This document shows positions 44,657-57,703 of a DNA stretch of 64,000 nucleotides, piece by piece. How positions within the stretch are numbered: position 1 is the first letter of the stretch; every line of letters begins with the position of its first letter. The DNA comes from Elymus sibiricus. Taxonomy: Eukaryota > Streptophyta > Magnoliopsida > Poales > Poaceae. Below the pieces are notes generated by a model. That model saw nothing but the letters and a program-made list of their open reading frames with translations, searched no databases and was not told the DNA's origin. Made by a program: the position numbers and the translations under genes. The stretch is taken from assembly GCA_039707655.1 (NCBI GenBank), contig CM077676.1:454636379-454700378 (forward strand), given 5' to 3'.

Positions 44657-47600
44657 TGTAACATCCCCATGTAATAGCCACAGCGATCACCTTTTGATAA
44701 TGCCAAGTCAGCATGCTTAACTAGTCCTGATCATCATTTGCATCATACTTCATTTCAAACTTCAATTCAATTTGCAATTCAAGTTTAAAGTGAAAAATAA
44801 AAGTTGTTCAAATTGGAAACTAAAATGTTCATCAAATAGCAAATAATCCATAACTAAATATGTTCAGGAAAACAACCTCACTAAAAATCACTAAGTGACT
44901 CCAACAACCTCAAACAGTAGCTCACAGCAACATTTTAATACCATTTTATTTAATAGGATTACAAATGAAATTATATTTTAGCCAAACCAATTTCTGGTGG
45001 TAGAACATATTGCACTGTAATATTCGAACCATGTCACCTAATTTATAAAAGACAATTAGTGGCCTAACAATTAGCAAAACAGAAAGAATAAAAGAAATAG
45101 AAATAGAAAAGGAAAAGGCTTACCGCGTACTGTACCTGTGAGCTCAAGTCAAACAGTGCAGGGCCCAGCCCATTTACCGGGTCGTCGTCCTCCTCCGCTC
45201 GCTGTCGCGCGCGCACGCTGACACGGCGCCGTCCGTCGCGCTGTCGGCCATCCGCCGGTTCCCCGTCGCCGTTAAGACCTCCCCCGTGCTGCCCTTGCTC
45301 TCCCCCGAAACCCTAGCCTACCCATTCGTCCCCACTCGCTCTCTCCCTCTCTGTCCCGCCTCTCACCCGAGACGCCGTCGCCGTCCATCGCCCGATTCCG
45401 CGGCCACCGCCTCCCGATCGCCGCTCCGCCGTGCCCGTCGTCTCCGCCTTGCTCGACTACTTCATCTGCACCTCGCCGTTGAGCTCGGGGAGCACCGCAC
45501 GGACGGGATCGAGCCCGGCATCATCCCTCTATCGCCGGCGATCCCCGTCGTCCCCGGCCTCCGTCCGCGCTCCTAAACCGTCACGGGTTTTTCTTAGCCG
45601 CACGGTGAGCCTCACCTCCCTCTCTCCTTCTCCCCGAGCTGCCGCATTCTCCCCTAGCTAGCTCGCCGCCGTTGCCGCACTCTGTCAGCCGCAAGACCTC
45701 GTCGTCCGGCCGCTCCTGGTCATCCCTGAGACCTTGCACCGCCTTGTTTGGACGCGGCATTGCACTCCCGTTCGAACTAGCCCGAAAGCGCGCGCAAATA
45801 GCCACCGTAGCCGCGTGCCCGATCTCCACCCGAAAGTCGCCGCCACCGCCGTCGACGCTCCACCCTGTTCCGTCCATCTTCGGTCGAATGGATGGCACCA
45901 CGCGACGCGCGACACCGTTAGCTTTCGAACGCCGCAAGAATCGAGCAAAACGGTGCTCTATGGAGGAAACCCGAGCTCACCGGAGCTCGCGGCCGCGTCC
46001 GGTGCTCGCCGGAGCTCTCTCCGGCGCCGGCGTTAAGCTGGCAGGGCGCGAGCCCCACCCAGGGTCGCTGCCATGTGGGCCCCTGGTCGTGGTTGACCGG
46101 GTTGACCACGGTCAACGCGCGCTTACTGTTGCTGCTGTCGCTGACGTGTGGGCCCGCGCGGTTAATTAACTGTTAATGTTTAGTTAGTTAAATCTGTTAA
46201 TTAGTTAACTCACTGACAGGCTGGGCCCACTGGTTAATTAACTCTGTTAGTTTAATTTAACTCACTGATTAACTCCACAGAGGCTGACAGGTGGGTCCCA
46301 CCTGTCTGTTTGACCAGTCAGCTGGTCAGCCGACTGCTGACGCAAGCATGACACCAGCATGATGTCATATTCCTAATTAGGCAAATCTGTTAATTTGAAT
46401 AATTCCAGAAATAGATTAAAACTTTGAAAAATCATAAATTAAACCGTAACTCGGATGAAAATAATTTATATATGAAAAATGATTAGAAAAATATGAAGAA
46501 TCTGAATATATAATCAAAATGCCTGTCCAACACTCCTAGCTAGGTGAACATGGAACTTTTTGACTGATTTCGATAAATGAATAGTGCTCAACCTTAATAA
46601 AATAAATCCAAATAAATTCCTAAATTAACTAAAACATTTAGTTAGGCAGTAGAACACCTCTGCATATCATTTAAACATGTCATGCATAGTGATTGCATTT
46701 TTGCCGTGGATTTATTGTTTCTTCTCCCCCCCTTCTTTCCGATAGCCTCCGAGGCCGACGCTGCCCAGGAGACCGACTACACCGCTGACGACCCCGCCTT
46801 TGCCGCAGAGCAACCAGGCAAGCAAACCCCCTTTGACGCATGCCTATATCACCTATTCCTTCTCCCTCCTGCTTGCATTAGAAAATGCTACTGCTTTGTT
46901 TTATCCTATTCTGTTGCATAGCCTGTCCTTGTAACTGTTATTGATACCTGCCTGTTATCCTAAACTGCTTAGTATAGGTTGGATGGAAAACCATCTGTGG
47001 CCCCTCTTCCTTGCTGTAGTTGCCCAGGTTTAGTACTGGTGCCCCGATCAATGTGATCGAATGGGCTGAGCACAGCACAACACCGCACACCCCCTAAGTT
47101 GCTCGTCCCTGCAGAGTTGGCATCGAGTGCTGAGGGTGAATCCTCTCATCTCACTTACGATGATGCCTCTGTAGAATAGCTATCCGGATGTGTGTTACCG
47201 AGGGTGATTCCTCTTTCATCACCTCCGATAAGCTTCCGTCGTGCAACTCCTCGAGTGGGAAACCATCGAGGGTGATTCCTCGGATTCCTTCTCGATACAT
47301 GGACACACGATTACTCTGACCTTTGATACAGGCGGATCGACCCCGAGGGGTACCCGCAGGGTATTATGAAGTTGGGCTTGCCAGGAGGGCACCCGCGAGA
47401 GATTATTGTGGCGGAACGACAGGGCAGGCCGAGACCACCCTGATCGATATCCGTGTGTTACCAAGTCGGAGCGACAGGTAGTCTGTTCGTCTCTGCGAGT
47501 TACTAAATATGCCTAACGGATTTGGGTATTTGATCTGAGTGGGTCGTTGGCCCTATACGCACTACCACCACGTGTGATAATGGTTATGGGACCCTCTACG

Positions 47601-48666
47601 TCGTATGTATCAGCCGAAAGCTCTGTCAGACGTCCAGTTCAGCATTGTGGCACGGTCGGATCATGCCATTGGCGCTGGTATCCACCGTCCTCACAACGAC
47701 CCGGAGTGCACAGGGCGATGGCCCAAGACCCCTGAGCACTTAGGATGTAGACCGGCGGGGACCTCTCTGCTTAGCCTAGGTAGGACCGCGTCGTGTCGAT
47801 CAGCCGAGGCCGGGCATGACCCGGAAAAGTGTGTCCGGCCAGAGTTAATCGAGCGTGTTGGGTAACAGTAGTGCACCCCTGCCGGGAAGTTATCTATTTG
47901 AATAGCCGTGTCCACGGTAACATGACGCTCAGTGTTGTATCCCGATCTTTTACTACTTGAACTGGATACATGATAATTAACTTAAGCTCCGGGATCGCTT
48001 TCTCGCAGGGTGTCGAGGAAGGATCTCTGGGCTTTTGCTTCAACATGCTTGTTAAATTATAAAATGCTAATCTACACTCTTCTAATGCTGCAAGACCGCT
48101 GAAGATGCTAGTCTTCGATAGGATAGGCCTTTCTCTCTATTCTGGGTTTCTGCATTCAAGTCCACATATACAACCTTCCTTGAAAATGTTGCATATCTAG
48201 ACTAGTTCTGATGTCAGTCTTGCGAGTACTTTGGATGAGTACTCACGGTTGCTTTGCTACTTCTTTTCCCCCATACCCGATTGCTGCATTCAGACGTCGA
48301 AGCCCAGGAGCAGGAGATCCCCGGAGGATCCTGCTACGACGTGGAGATCCCCCGACGACCAGGAGTAGTTCGGAGGCCCTAGGCAGGAGGCCTTCGCCTT
48401 TTCGATGATAGTCGTTGTTTGTTTTCGCCTTCTTAAGGCATCTTGTTTAACCTTGTGTCTGTACTCAGATACTTTTGCTTTCGTTGATGCTTGTATGGCT
48501 CAAGCTTATGTATTCAAGCCCTCGAGGCCCCTGGCTTGTAATATAAAGCTTGTATTATTTTATTTTGTGTCTAGAGTTGTGTTGTGATATCTTCCCGTGA
48601 GTCCTTAGGCTTGATCGTGTGCATTTGCGTGTATGATTAGTGCACGATTAAGTCGAGGGCGTCACA
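44657..48666 (+). repeat. Gypsy-B 5' LTR, 4,010 bp
   Basis: Homologous to 53698-57698. Contains the acidic-ORF exons (46746-46817 and from 48294) and the AGTACT-pair block at about 48226. A donor-like CACG/GTGAGCC lies at about 45605. Confidence 0.92.
46746..46817 (+). CDS. LTR acidic ORF, middle exon (Gypsy-B 5' LTR)
   Basis: 72 nt between TTTCCGATAG and CCAG/GCAAGC; reads SEADAAQETDYTADDPAFAA, then EQP. Identical in the other LTR (55779-55850). In this family the last exon (48294, 57326) is frame-shifted by a 4-base insertion, giving a different C-terminus (RRPGVVRRP). Confidence 0.42.
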
Positions 48667-48684
48667 AGTTGGTATCAGAGCCGA
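48667..48684 (+). promoter_or_regulatory. Gypsy-B primer-binding site
   Basis: TTGGTATCAGAGCCGA begins two bases inside the LTR: a perfect TGGTATCAGAGCC initiator-Met tRNA complement. Confidence 0.88.
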
Positions 48685-49286
48685 CTGCCTATAGGAACCC
48701 CCCCTTCCAACTCCTTGGCCGAAGTTGAGTCTAGTCTTTCAAAAACTGTTTTACTAATAGGGCAGTGTGGCTTACGGGCCCACGTCGCCAATGGATAGGA
48801 TTAGGATCTTTTATTTCTCTTGTTTACTCTGGGACTCTGCTCTCTCTCCTATTCGGGTTAAAGTTTTATTAACTCTAACATTAGGTTCTCGTGATCACAT
48901 CCACCCGGAGTTCTGAATATATCCCCCCTTTCTTCGAGATGAGGGCCAGGATTCTGCTGCACAATATTCACGGACCGCAGGATCCTTTTATCGAGGACCC
49001 CCTGCGTTGTTCCTTGCAGATTCCTCGCTCCAATAGTTTTCTCCGACGTTGGTGTAGCCTTTGCTATGCCTCGTTGTGGTACCTCTCCACCGTCTAGTTG
49101 TCTAGCTGCGAGTGTTTCAGTGCTCGTACTATCCGTTTGAATCCAACTTTGTGCATGGATCTGTATGTCTTTATTGACTACTAATATGTATCTAAGGCAC
49201 TTCTTGTTCAATTCTCATGTTACATCCTGAATGACCTCTTACACATGCAGTTGTTATTGCTAAACTGCCCCTGTTGATTTGGCAGG

Positions 49287-50078
49287 ATGGCTGATGATCC
49301 TCCACCTCCATCCTATATTGCCGCAATGATGCAGCAGTTTGAGCTAAATCGTCAGTTTATGACTGGAGTAATGGCTCAGTTTCCAACTCAGAATGCTCAG
49401 CAACAGTCTGCCCCAATAACTCTGCAAGAATTCGTGTGCCTCAATCCGTCCACCTTCCGCAGCTTGACTGATCCAATGGATGCTGATGATTGGCTCCGTG
49501 ACATTGCCTTTCAGATGGAGTCGGCTAGTGTTGTCCCTGACAGTTACGTCACCTATGCGACGTATCACCTGAGGGGTTCAGCTGCTCAATGGTGGGAAAG
49601 CCACAGGCGAATGCTGCCTGCTGGGACAGCCACCACTTGGCAGGAATTTCAGACAGCATTCCGTGCACGATACATTCCTCAAGGTCTGATGGACCAGAAG
49701 AAGAAGGAGTTCCGCAAACTCGCACAGGGAAAAATGACTGTGGATGAATATCAGAGGAAATTCCTTGAGTTATCTCGCTATGCTGAAGATGACGTCGACA
49801 CTAACGCACGCAAGCAGGAGAAATTCCGTGAAGGACTGCATCCTGATATAAAGCTCGCACTTGTTGTTCATGAAGCTGCAGACTTTGCAACGCTTGTCAG
49901 CCAAGCTTTTCGAGTTGAAACTGGTCTGACTGAGTACCAGGAGTCGCTCAAGCGCACTCGTGACGTTGGCCCGTCTTCGGGTCAGCCTGCTTAGAAACGT
50001 CAAGTTTGGATTCCCCACAATGTTTATCATCGACCTGCTCCAACACCAAGGCCGTCTTATATTGCACCTCGTCTGCCT
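49287..50078 (+). pseudogene. Gypsy-B gag
   Basis: The start codon at 49287 follows a leader of about 600 bp. The 235-codon frame reads MADDPPPPSYIAAMMQQFEL and carries a retrotransposon gag domain (DADDWLRDI, AAQWWESHRR, FRARYIPQ, MTVDEYQRKFLELSRYAEDD, REGLHPDIK). It forms the virus-like particle capsid in intact relatives. A TAG at 49992 interrupts it (PA-stop-KRQVW), probably from CAG. The downstream CCHC zinc knuckle expected in this family is not recognisable: around 50190-50250 only scattered Cys/Arg residues remain. Confidence 0.85.
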
Positions 50079-50651
50079 TTGCCGCTGAGACAACTAACGG
50101 TTCAGGGTGGACAGCCCAATGCTATGGCTCCTCCCCATAATGATGATTTATGCCCGGACCAGCCTCAGGTTGCACCACGCCCTCCTGTTGGTCGCAAGAA
50201 GAGCTGTCGAAACCGACGTTTCAGAAGCTGTAACGCCAGTCCGTCTGCTATGGGTCGTGGCCAGGTCACCCATGTCAAGATTGAAGAAGCTCGTGAGTCC
50301 CCAAAAATCGTCATGGGAACTCTTCCAGTTAATTCAGTGGCAGCTACTGTTCTCTTTGATTCAGGAGCATCACATTCATTTGTGTCTCAACCGTTTGCTC
50401 AGTTGCATGGGTTAGCTATGAAACCGTTGGCCACTCCTTTAGCTGTTCACGCCGTCAGATCTCAGAGCCGTGCCACCATGGTGAGCCATAGTACTCCCAT
50501 TAAAATTGGAGGTCTAGTGTTCCATGCTTCTCTTATTGCCCTCAAATCATCTAACATAGATGTCATTCTCGGTATGGATTGGCTGGAAGCCCATAATGCT
50601 TTCATTAACTGTGCTGCTAAGAAAGTTCAACTCACACACCCTTCTGGCTAG
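50079..50651 (+). pseudogene. Gypsy-B protease region
   Basis: Contains the aspartic protease motif LFDSGASHSFVSQPF (about 50353-50397) and the C-terminal ILGMDWLEAH typical of Ty3/Gypsy proteases. It would process the polyprotein. The frame ends with TAG at 50649 and then continues into RT. Confidence 0.85.
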
Positions 50652-51581
50652 ACAATCAAATACTCAGCCCGAACAGCTCAGAATGCCGAGAGCCAGATAT
50701 ATGCTCTGAATGCACTGAATGCTTCACCTCTTGAGGGAATTGAGAATGTTCCAGTCGTTCGTGATTTTCCGGACGTCTTTCCAGAAGAACTTCTAGGAAT
50801 ACCCCCTGTTAGAGCAGTCGAGTTCGTCATCGACTTGAAACCAGGCACTACCCCTATTGCTAAACGCCCATACAAGATGCCGCCGCATGAACTCCTTGAG
50901 CTTAAGGAGGAAATCGACAAGTCACTTAAAAAGGGTTTCATCCGCCCCAGTTCTTCTGCTTGGGGAGCACCTTCTCTCTTTGTCAAGAAGAAGGATGGGA
51001 CTAACCGATTGGTCCAGGACTATCGGCCTATTAACCAAGCCACAATCCAGAACAAGTATCCGCTTCCCAGAATCAACGATCTGTATGATCAACTTGCTGG
51101 TTCCTCAGTATTCTCTAAACTTGATTTGAGGTTGGGCTACCATCAGATTCGAGTACGTAAAGAGGATATTCCGAAGACAGTCTTCGTTACTCGCTATGGT
51201 TCTTACGAGTACACCGTCATGTCATTCGGATTAACTAATGCTCCAGCAACCTTCTCTCGATTGATGAACTATATCTTCATGGATTACCTCGACAAGTTCG
51301 TCGTGGTATATCTGGATGATATCCTTATATTTTCCAAGAATGAAGAAGAACACGCCGAACATCTTCGACTTGTATTGGAGAAACTCCGAGAACACCAGCT
51401 ATATGCCAAATATTCCAAGTGTGAATTTTGGTTATCTGAGGTGACTTATCTTGGTCACATGATTTCCAAAGATGGCATTGCTGTTAACCCAGAACGAGTT
51501 CAGGCCATTCTTGACTGGACTCCTCCGAAGAATGTCAAGCAAGTCAGAAGTTTTCTCGGTCTCGCTAGTTATTGCCGCTGA
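50652..51581 (+). pseudogene. Gypsy-B reverse transcriptase
   Basis: Starts with [20 protein letters not shown] and runs through [77 protein letters not shown], and the active-site [13 protein letters not shown] with YLDD, to [16 protein letters not shown] at 51580 replaces an expected Arg (CR-stop-FVENFS), probably CGA to TGA. Key catalytic residues are intact; only the stops inactivate it. Confidence 0.9.
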
Positions 51582-52235
51582 TTCGTCGAGAACTTCTCCA
51601 AGATTGCTAAGCCGCTGACTGATCTGCTCCACAAAGGTGTTAAATTTGAGTGGACAGAAAAATGTCAGGAAAGCTTTCAGACACTTAAAGATAAGTTGAC
51701 ATCTGCCCCAGTGCTAGCTCCCCCTGATTCCCGTAAGGACTTTGTGATATACTGTGATGCATCTCGTCAAGGATTAGGTTGTGTCCTAATGCAAGAGCGC
51801 AAAGTAATTGCTTATGGCTCTCGTCAATTGCGTCCTCATGAGGAAAATTATCCAGTGCATGATCTCGAGCTTGCTGCAGTTATTTATGCTCTGAAGCTGT
51901 GGCGACATTACCTTCTCGGTAATCGTTGCGAGATATACACGGACCACCAGAGTTTGAAGTATCTGTATACCCAACCAGATCTGAACCTCCGTCAACAAAG
52001 ATGGCTCGAGACAATAGCCGATTATGATATGAATATTTCCTATACTCCTGGCAAGGCTAATGTAATGGCCGATGCTTTGAGCCGCAAGGCTTATTGCAAT
52101 AACCTCATGGTTCAGGAAGCGCAACCTATGCTTTATGAAGAACTTCGCAAGTTGAATCTTCACATTGTTCCACAGGGTCATCTCAATACCCTGGTTGTTG
52201 AATTTAGTCTCGACGATGACATCAAGCATATATAG
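51582..52235 (+). pseudogene. Gypsy-B RNase H
   Basis: [16 protein letters not shown] leads into [20 protein letters not shown] (first catalytic Asp), [19 protein letters not shown] (Glu) and [10 protein letters not shown] (Asp), then [11 protein letters not shown] at 52233 follows DDDIKHI. Confidence 0.85.
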
Positions 52236-53180
52236 AAATGTGACTCTGAGGTCGAGAAAATTAAGCGAGATATCAAAAGGGGAAAGCCCTTATTCTTCAC
52301 CATTGCTACTGATGGCGCCTTGTACTTCAAAAACCGCTTAGTGGTTCCTAGAACTCACAACCAGGATATGACCCCGTGCGTCATGAAAGAAGCTCATGAT
52401 ACGCCTCTTTCAATTCACTCTGGCAGCACAAAGATGTACCAAGACATCCGACAGAGATATTGGTGGCCTGATATGAAGCGAGACATTGCTCGCTATGTTG
52501 CCGAGTGTGACGTTTGCCGTCGCATCAAAGCAGAAAATCAAAGGCCTGCTGGAACTCTGCAACCCCTTGAAATTCCTGAATGGAAATGGGACAAGGTCGA
52601 AATGGACTTCATTACTGGTTTTCCCAGATCCCAAAAGGTTCATGATGCTATCTTTGTCGTCATCGACCGATTCTCAAAGGTTGCTCACTTTCTGCCTATC
52701 AAGGAGACAATTACTGCTAGTCAGTTAGCAGAATTGTACGTTTCCAGAATTGTGTCACTCCACGGTGTTCCGTTGGTGATCAGTTCAGACCGTGGCAGCC
52801 TCTTTACCTCAAGGTTTTGGAACAGTTTCCAAGAAGCTATGGGAACTCATCTGTCCTTTAGCACTGCCTTTCACCCTCAGTCTCAGGAACAAGTCGAACG
52901 AGTCAACCAAGTGCTTGAAGATATGCTTCGAGCATGTGTCATCTCATTCGGTAAGAAATGGGAGGAATCTCTCCCGTATGCTGAATTTTCATACAACAAT
53001 AGCTACCAAGCTAGTCTGAAGATGGCACCATTTGAAGTTCTCTATGGACGTAAGTGTCGAACCCCTCTGAATTGGTCAGAAACTGGGGAACGATCACTCT
53101 TCGGACCGGACATTATTCAACAAGCTGAAAAACAAGTCCGCATTGTCCGTGAGCATTTGAAAACTGCTCAGTTTCGTTAG
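52236..53180 (+). pseudogene. Gypsy-B integrase
   Basis: Zinc-binding HHCC region (HDTPLSIHSGSTKMYQDIRQ ... AECDVCRRIKAEN), then core DDE residues in KVEMDFITGFP, VISSDRGSLFTSRFW and QVERVNQ. It ends with NNSYQASLKMAPFEVLYGRK and LKTAQFR before TAG at 53178. The same stop occurs at the homologous codon of Gypsy-A (39565-39567). Confidence 0.88.
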
Positions 53181-53650
53181 AAGAGCAACTATGACTGAAA
53201 ACACAAGGTAATGGTCTATCAACCTGGCGAACAGGCTTACCTTTGTGTCAGTCCGATGAATGGCACCCATCGATTTGGAATCAAGGGCAAGTTAGCTCCT
53301 CGCTACATTGGCCCATTCCGTATTCTCGCCCGTCGAGGAGAAGTGGCATATCAATTGGAATTGCCGCCAAACCTATCTCAGGTGCACGATGTCTTCCATG
53401 TGTCACAACTCTGACGCTGCTTCAAGGATCCTATCCGAGCTGTGGATCATGAAGTGCTTGAATTGCGAGAAGATCTGTCTTATCCAGAGTATCCGATCCG
53501 CATTCTTGATCAAGCTGAGCGACGAACCCGTCAGAAGGCAATCAAGTTCCTCAAAGTTCAGTAGTCGAATCATTCTGAGGATGAAGCCACTTGGGAACGC
53601 GAGGATCGTCTTCGTGAAGAATATCCCACTTTCTTTCAGTCTTCCTCCTA
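53181..53650 (+). pseudogene. Gypsy-B integrase C-terminus and chromodomain-like tail
   Basis: Reads KSNYD, MVYQPGEQAYLCV, KGKLAPRYIGPFRILARRGE, QVHDVFHVSQL, a TGA at about 53412, then QAERRTRQKAIKFLKVQ, a TAG where W is expected, and SNHSEDEATWEREDRLREE. The last segment is chromodomain-like, placing the element among chromoviruses, whose tails steer integration to particular chromatin. Confidence 0.8.
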
Positions 53651-53675
53651 ATTCTCGGGATGAGAATTCTTGTTA

Positions 53676-53697
53676 GAGGAGGAGAATTGTAACATCC
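53676..53697 (+). other. Gypsy-B polypurine tract
   Basis: GAGGAGGAGAAT directly ahead of the 3' LTR; primes plus-strand synthesis in LTR elements. Confidence 0.75.
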
Positions 53698-56600
53698 CCA
53701 TGTAATAGCCACAGTGATCACCTTTTGATAATGCCAAGTCAGCATGCTTAACTAGTCCTGATCATCATTTGCATCATACTTCATTTCAAACTTCAATTCA
53801 ATTTGCAATTCAAGTTTAAAGTGAAAAATAAAAGTTGTTCAAATTGGAAACTAAAATGTTCATCAAATAGCAAATAATCCATAACTAAATATGTTCAGGA
53901 AAACAACCTCACTAAAAATCACTAAGTGACTCCAACAACCTCAAACAGTAGCTCACAACAACATTTTAATACCATTTTATTTAATAGGATTACAAATGAA
54001 ATTATATTTTAGCCAAACCAATTTCTGGTGGTAGAACATATTGCACTGTAATATTCGAACCATGTGACCTAATTTATAAAAGACAATTAGTGGCCTAACA
54101 ATTAGCAAAACAGAAAGAATAAAATAAATAGAAATAGAAAAGGAAAAGGCTTACCGCGTACTGTACCTGTGAGCTCAAGTCAAACAGTGCAGGGCCCAGC
54201 CCATTTACCAGGTCGTCGTCCTCCTCCGCTCGCTGTCGCGCGCGCACGCCGACACGGCGCCGTCCGTCGCGCTGTCGGCCATCCGCCGGTTCCCCGTCGC
54301 CGTTAAGACCTCCCCCGTGCTGCCCTCGCTCTCCCCCGAAACCCTAGCCTACCCATTCGTCCCCACTCGCTCTCTCCCTCTGTGTCCCGCCTCTCACCCG
54401 AGACGCCGTCGCCGTCCATCGCCCGATTCCGCGGCCACCACCTCCCGATCGCAGCTCCGCCGTGCCCGTCGTCTCCGCCTCCCTCGACTACTTCATCTGC
54501 ACCTCGCCGTTGAGCTCGGGGAGCACCGCACGGACGGGATCGAGCCCGGCATCATCCCTCTGTCGCCGGCGATCCCCGTCGTCCCCGGCCTCCGTCCGCG
54601 CTCCTAAACCATCACGGGTTTTTCTTAGCCGCACGGTGAGCCTCACCTCCCTCTCTCCTTCTCCCCGAGCTGCCGCATTCTCCCCTAGCTAGCTCGCTGC
54701 CGTTGCCGCACTCTGTCAGCCGCAAGACCTCGTCGTCCGGCCGCTTCTGGTCGTCCCCGAGACCTGGCACCGCCTCGTTTGGACGCGACATTGCACTCCC
54801 GTTCGAACTAGCCCGAAAGCGCGTGCAAATAGCCATCATAGCCGCGTGCCCGATCTCCACCCGAAAGTCGCCGCCGCCGCCGTCGACACTCCACCCTGTT
54901 CCGGCCATCTCCGGACGAATGGATGGCACCACGCGACGCGCGACACCGTTAGCTTTCGAACGCCGCAAGAATTGAGCAAAATGGTGCTCTGTGGAGGAAA
55001 CCCGAGCTCGCCGGAGCTCGCGGCCGCGTCCGGCGCTCGCCGGAGCTCTCTCCGGCGCCGGCGCTGAGCTGGCAGGGCGCGAGCCCCACCCAGGGTCGCT
55101 GCCATGTGGCCCCCTGGCCGCGGTTGACCGGGTTGACCACGGTCAACGCGCGCTTACTGTTGCTGTTGTCGCTGACGTGTGGGCCCGCGCGGTTAATTAA
55201 CTGTTAACGTTTAGTTAGTTAAATCTGTTAATTAGTTAACTCACTGACAGGCTGGGCCCACTGGTTAATTAACTCTGTTAGTTTAATTTAACTCACTGAT
55301 TAACCGCACAGAGGCTGACAGGTGGGTCCCACCTGTCTGTTTGACCAGTCAGCTGGTCAGCCGACTGCTGACGCAAGCATGACACCAGCATGATGTCATA
55401 TTCCTAATTAGGCAAATCTGTTAATTTGAATAATTCCAGAAATAGATTAAAACTTTGAAAAATCATATAAATTAAACCGTAACTAGGATGAAAATAATTT
55501 ATATATGAAAAATGATCAGAAAAATATGAAGAATCTGAATATGTAATCAAAATGCCTGTCCAACACTCCTAGCTAGGTGAACATGGAACTTTTTGACTGA
55601 TTTCGATAAATGAATAGTGCTCAACCTTAATAAAATAAATCCAAATAAATTCCTAAATTAGCTAAAACATTTAGTTAGGCAGTAGAACACCTCTGCATAT
55701 CATTTAAACATGTCATGCATAGTGATTGCATTTTTGCCATGGATTTATTGTTTTTTCTCCCCCCCTTCTTTCCGATAGCCTCCGAGGCCGACGCTGCCCA
55801 GGAGACCGACTACACCGCTGACGACCCCGCCTTTGCCGCAGAGCAACCAGGCAAGCAAACCCCCTTTGACGCATGCCTATATCACCTATTCCTTCTCCCT
55901 CCTGCTTGCATTAGAAAATGCTACTGCTTTGTTTTATCCTATTCTGTTGCATAGCCTGTCCTTGTAACTGTTATTGATACCTGCCTGTTATCCTAAACTG
56001 CTTAGTATAGGTTGGATGGAAAACCATCTGTGGCCCCTCTTCCTTGCTGTAGTTGCCCCGCTTTAGTACTGGTGCCCCGATCAATGTGATCGAACGGGCT
56101 GAGCACAACACAACACCGCACACCCCCTAAGTTGCTCGTCCCTGCAGAGTTGGCATCGAGTGCCGAGGGTGAATCCTCTCATCTCACTTCCGATGATGCC
56201 TCTGTAGAATAGCTATCCGGATGTGTGTTACCGAGGGTGATTCCTCTTTCATCACCTCCGATAAGCTTCCGTCGTGCAACTCCTCGAGTGGGAAACCATC
56301 GAGGGTGATTCCTCGGATTCCTTCTCGATACTTGGACACACGATTACTCTGACCTTTGATACAGGCGGGTCGACCCCGAGGGGTACCCGTAGGGTATTAT
56401 GAAGTCGGGCTTGCCAGGAGGGAACCCGCGAGAGATTATTGTGGCGGAACGACAGGGCAGGCCGAGACCACCTTGATCGATATCCGTGTGTTACCAAGTC
56501 GGAGCGACAGGTAGTCTGATCGTCTCTGCGAGTTACTAAATACGCCTAACGGATTTGGGTATTTGATCTGAGTGGGTCGTTGGCCCTATACGCACTACCA

Positions 56601-57698
56601 CCACGTGGGATAATGGTTATGGGGCCCTCTACGTCGTATGTATCAGCCGAAAGCTCTGTCAGACGTCCAGTTCAACATTGTGGCACGGTCGGATCGTGCC
56701 ATTGGCACTGGTATCCACCGTCCTCACAACGACCCGAAGTGCACAGGGCGATGGCCCAAGACCCCTGAGCACTTAGGATGTAGACTGGCGGGGACCTCTC
56801 TGCTTAGCCTAGGTAGGACTGCGTCGTGTCGATCAGCCGAGGCCGGGCATGACCCGGAAAAGTGTGTCCGGCCAGAGTTAATCGAGCGTGTTGGGTAACA
56901 GTAGTGCACCCCTGCAGGGAAGTTATCTATTCGAATAGCCGTGTCCACGGTAATAGGACGCTCAGTGTTGTATCCCGATCTACTACTACTTGAACTGGAT
57001 ACATGATAATTAACTTAAGCTCTGGGATCGCTTTCTCGCAGGGAGTCGAGGAAGGATCTCTGGGCTTTGCTTCAACATGCTTGTTAAATTATAAAATGCT
57101 AATCTACACTCTTCTAATGCTGCAAGACCGCTGAAGATGCTAGTCTTCGATAGGCTAGGCCTTTCTCTCTATTCTGGCTTTTTGCATTCAAGTCCACATA
57201 TACAGCCTTCCTTGAAAATGTTGCATATCTAGACTAGTTCTGATAACAGTCTTGCGAGTACTTTGGATGAGTACTCACAGTTGCTTTGCTACTTCTTTTC
57301 CCCCATACGCGATTGCTGCATTCAGACGTCGAAGCCCAGGAGCAGGAGATCCCCGGAGGAGCCTGCTACGACGTGGAGATCCCCCGACGACCAGGAGTAG
57401 TTCGGAGGCCCTAGGCAGGAGGCCTTCGCCTTGTCGATCATAGTTGTTGTTTGTTTTCGCCTTCTTAAGGCATCTTGTTTAACCTTGTGTCTGTACTCAG
57501 ATACTTTTGCTTTCGCTGATGCTTGTATGGCTCAAGCTTATGTATTCGAGCCCTCGAGGCCCCTGGCTTGTAATATAAAGCTTGTATTATTTTTTTTTGT
57601 GTCTAGAGTTGTGTTGTGATATCTTCCCGTGAGTCCTTAGGATTGATCGTGTGCATTTGCGTGTATGATTAGTGCACGATTAAGTCGAGGGCGTCACA
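53698..57698 (+). repeat. Gypsy-B 3' LTR, 4,001 bp
   Basis: Partner of 44657-48666, with the acidic-ORF exons at 55779-55850 and from 57326; followed by the AATTG duplication. Confidence 0.92.
55779..55850 (+). CDS. LTR acidic ORF, middle exon (Gypsy-B 3' LTR)
   Basis: Identical in sequence to 46746-46817 although the flanking LTR sequence differs at about 2% of sites; same acceptor and GC-type donor. Confidence 0.4.
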
Positions 57699-57703
57699 AA
57701 TTG

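Larger units (their letters stand above)
44657..57698 (+). mobile_element. Gypsy-B, complete chromovirus (Tekay/Del-like) retrotransposon
   Basis: 13,042 bp with TSD AATTG (44652-44656 and 57699-57703). LTRs of about 4.0 kb start TGTAACATCCCC and end GGCGTCACA. Primer site, gag, protease, RT, RNase H, integrase, chromodomain-like tail and purine tract are all present in order, but the frame has about seven premature stops. The two LTRs differ by roughly 2% in the parts I compared. It lies in the 5'UTR intron of the minus-strand host gene. Confidence 0.92.

Noticed and set aside
45286..46169. Overlapping frames in the GC-rich Gypsy-B LTR (again at 54317-55200)
   Set aside because: Same reason: high GC gives long openings on both strands; no recognisable domain. 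One plus frame might contain an upstream exon of the acidic ORF, but phase and start could not be settled.
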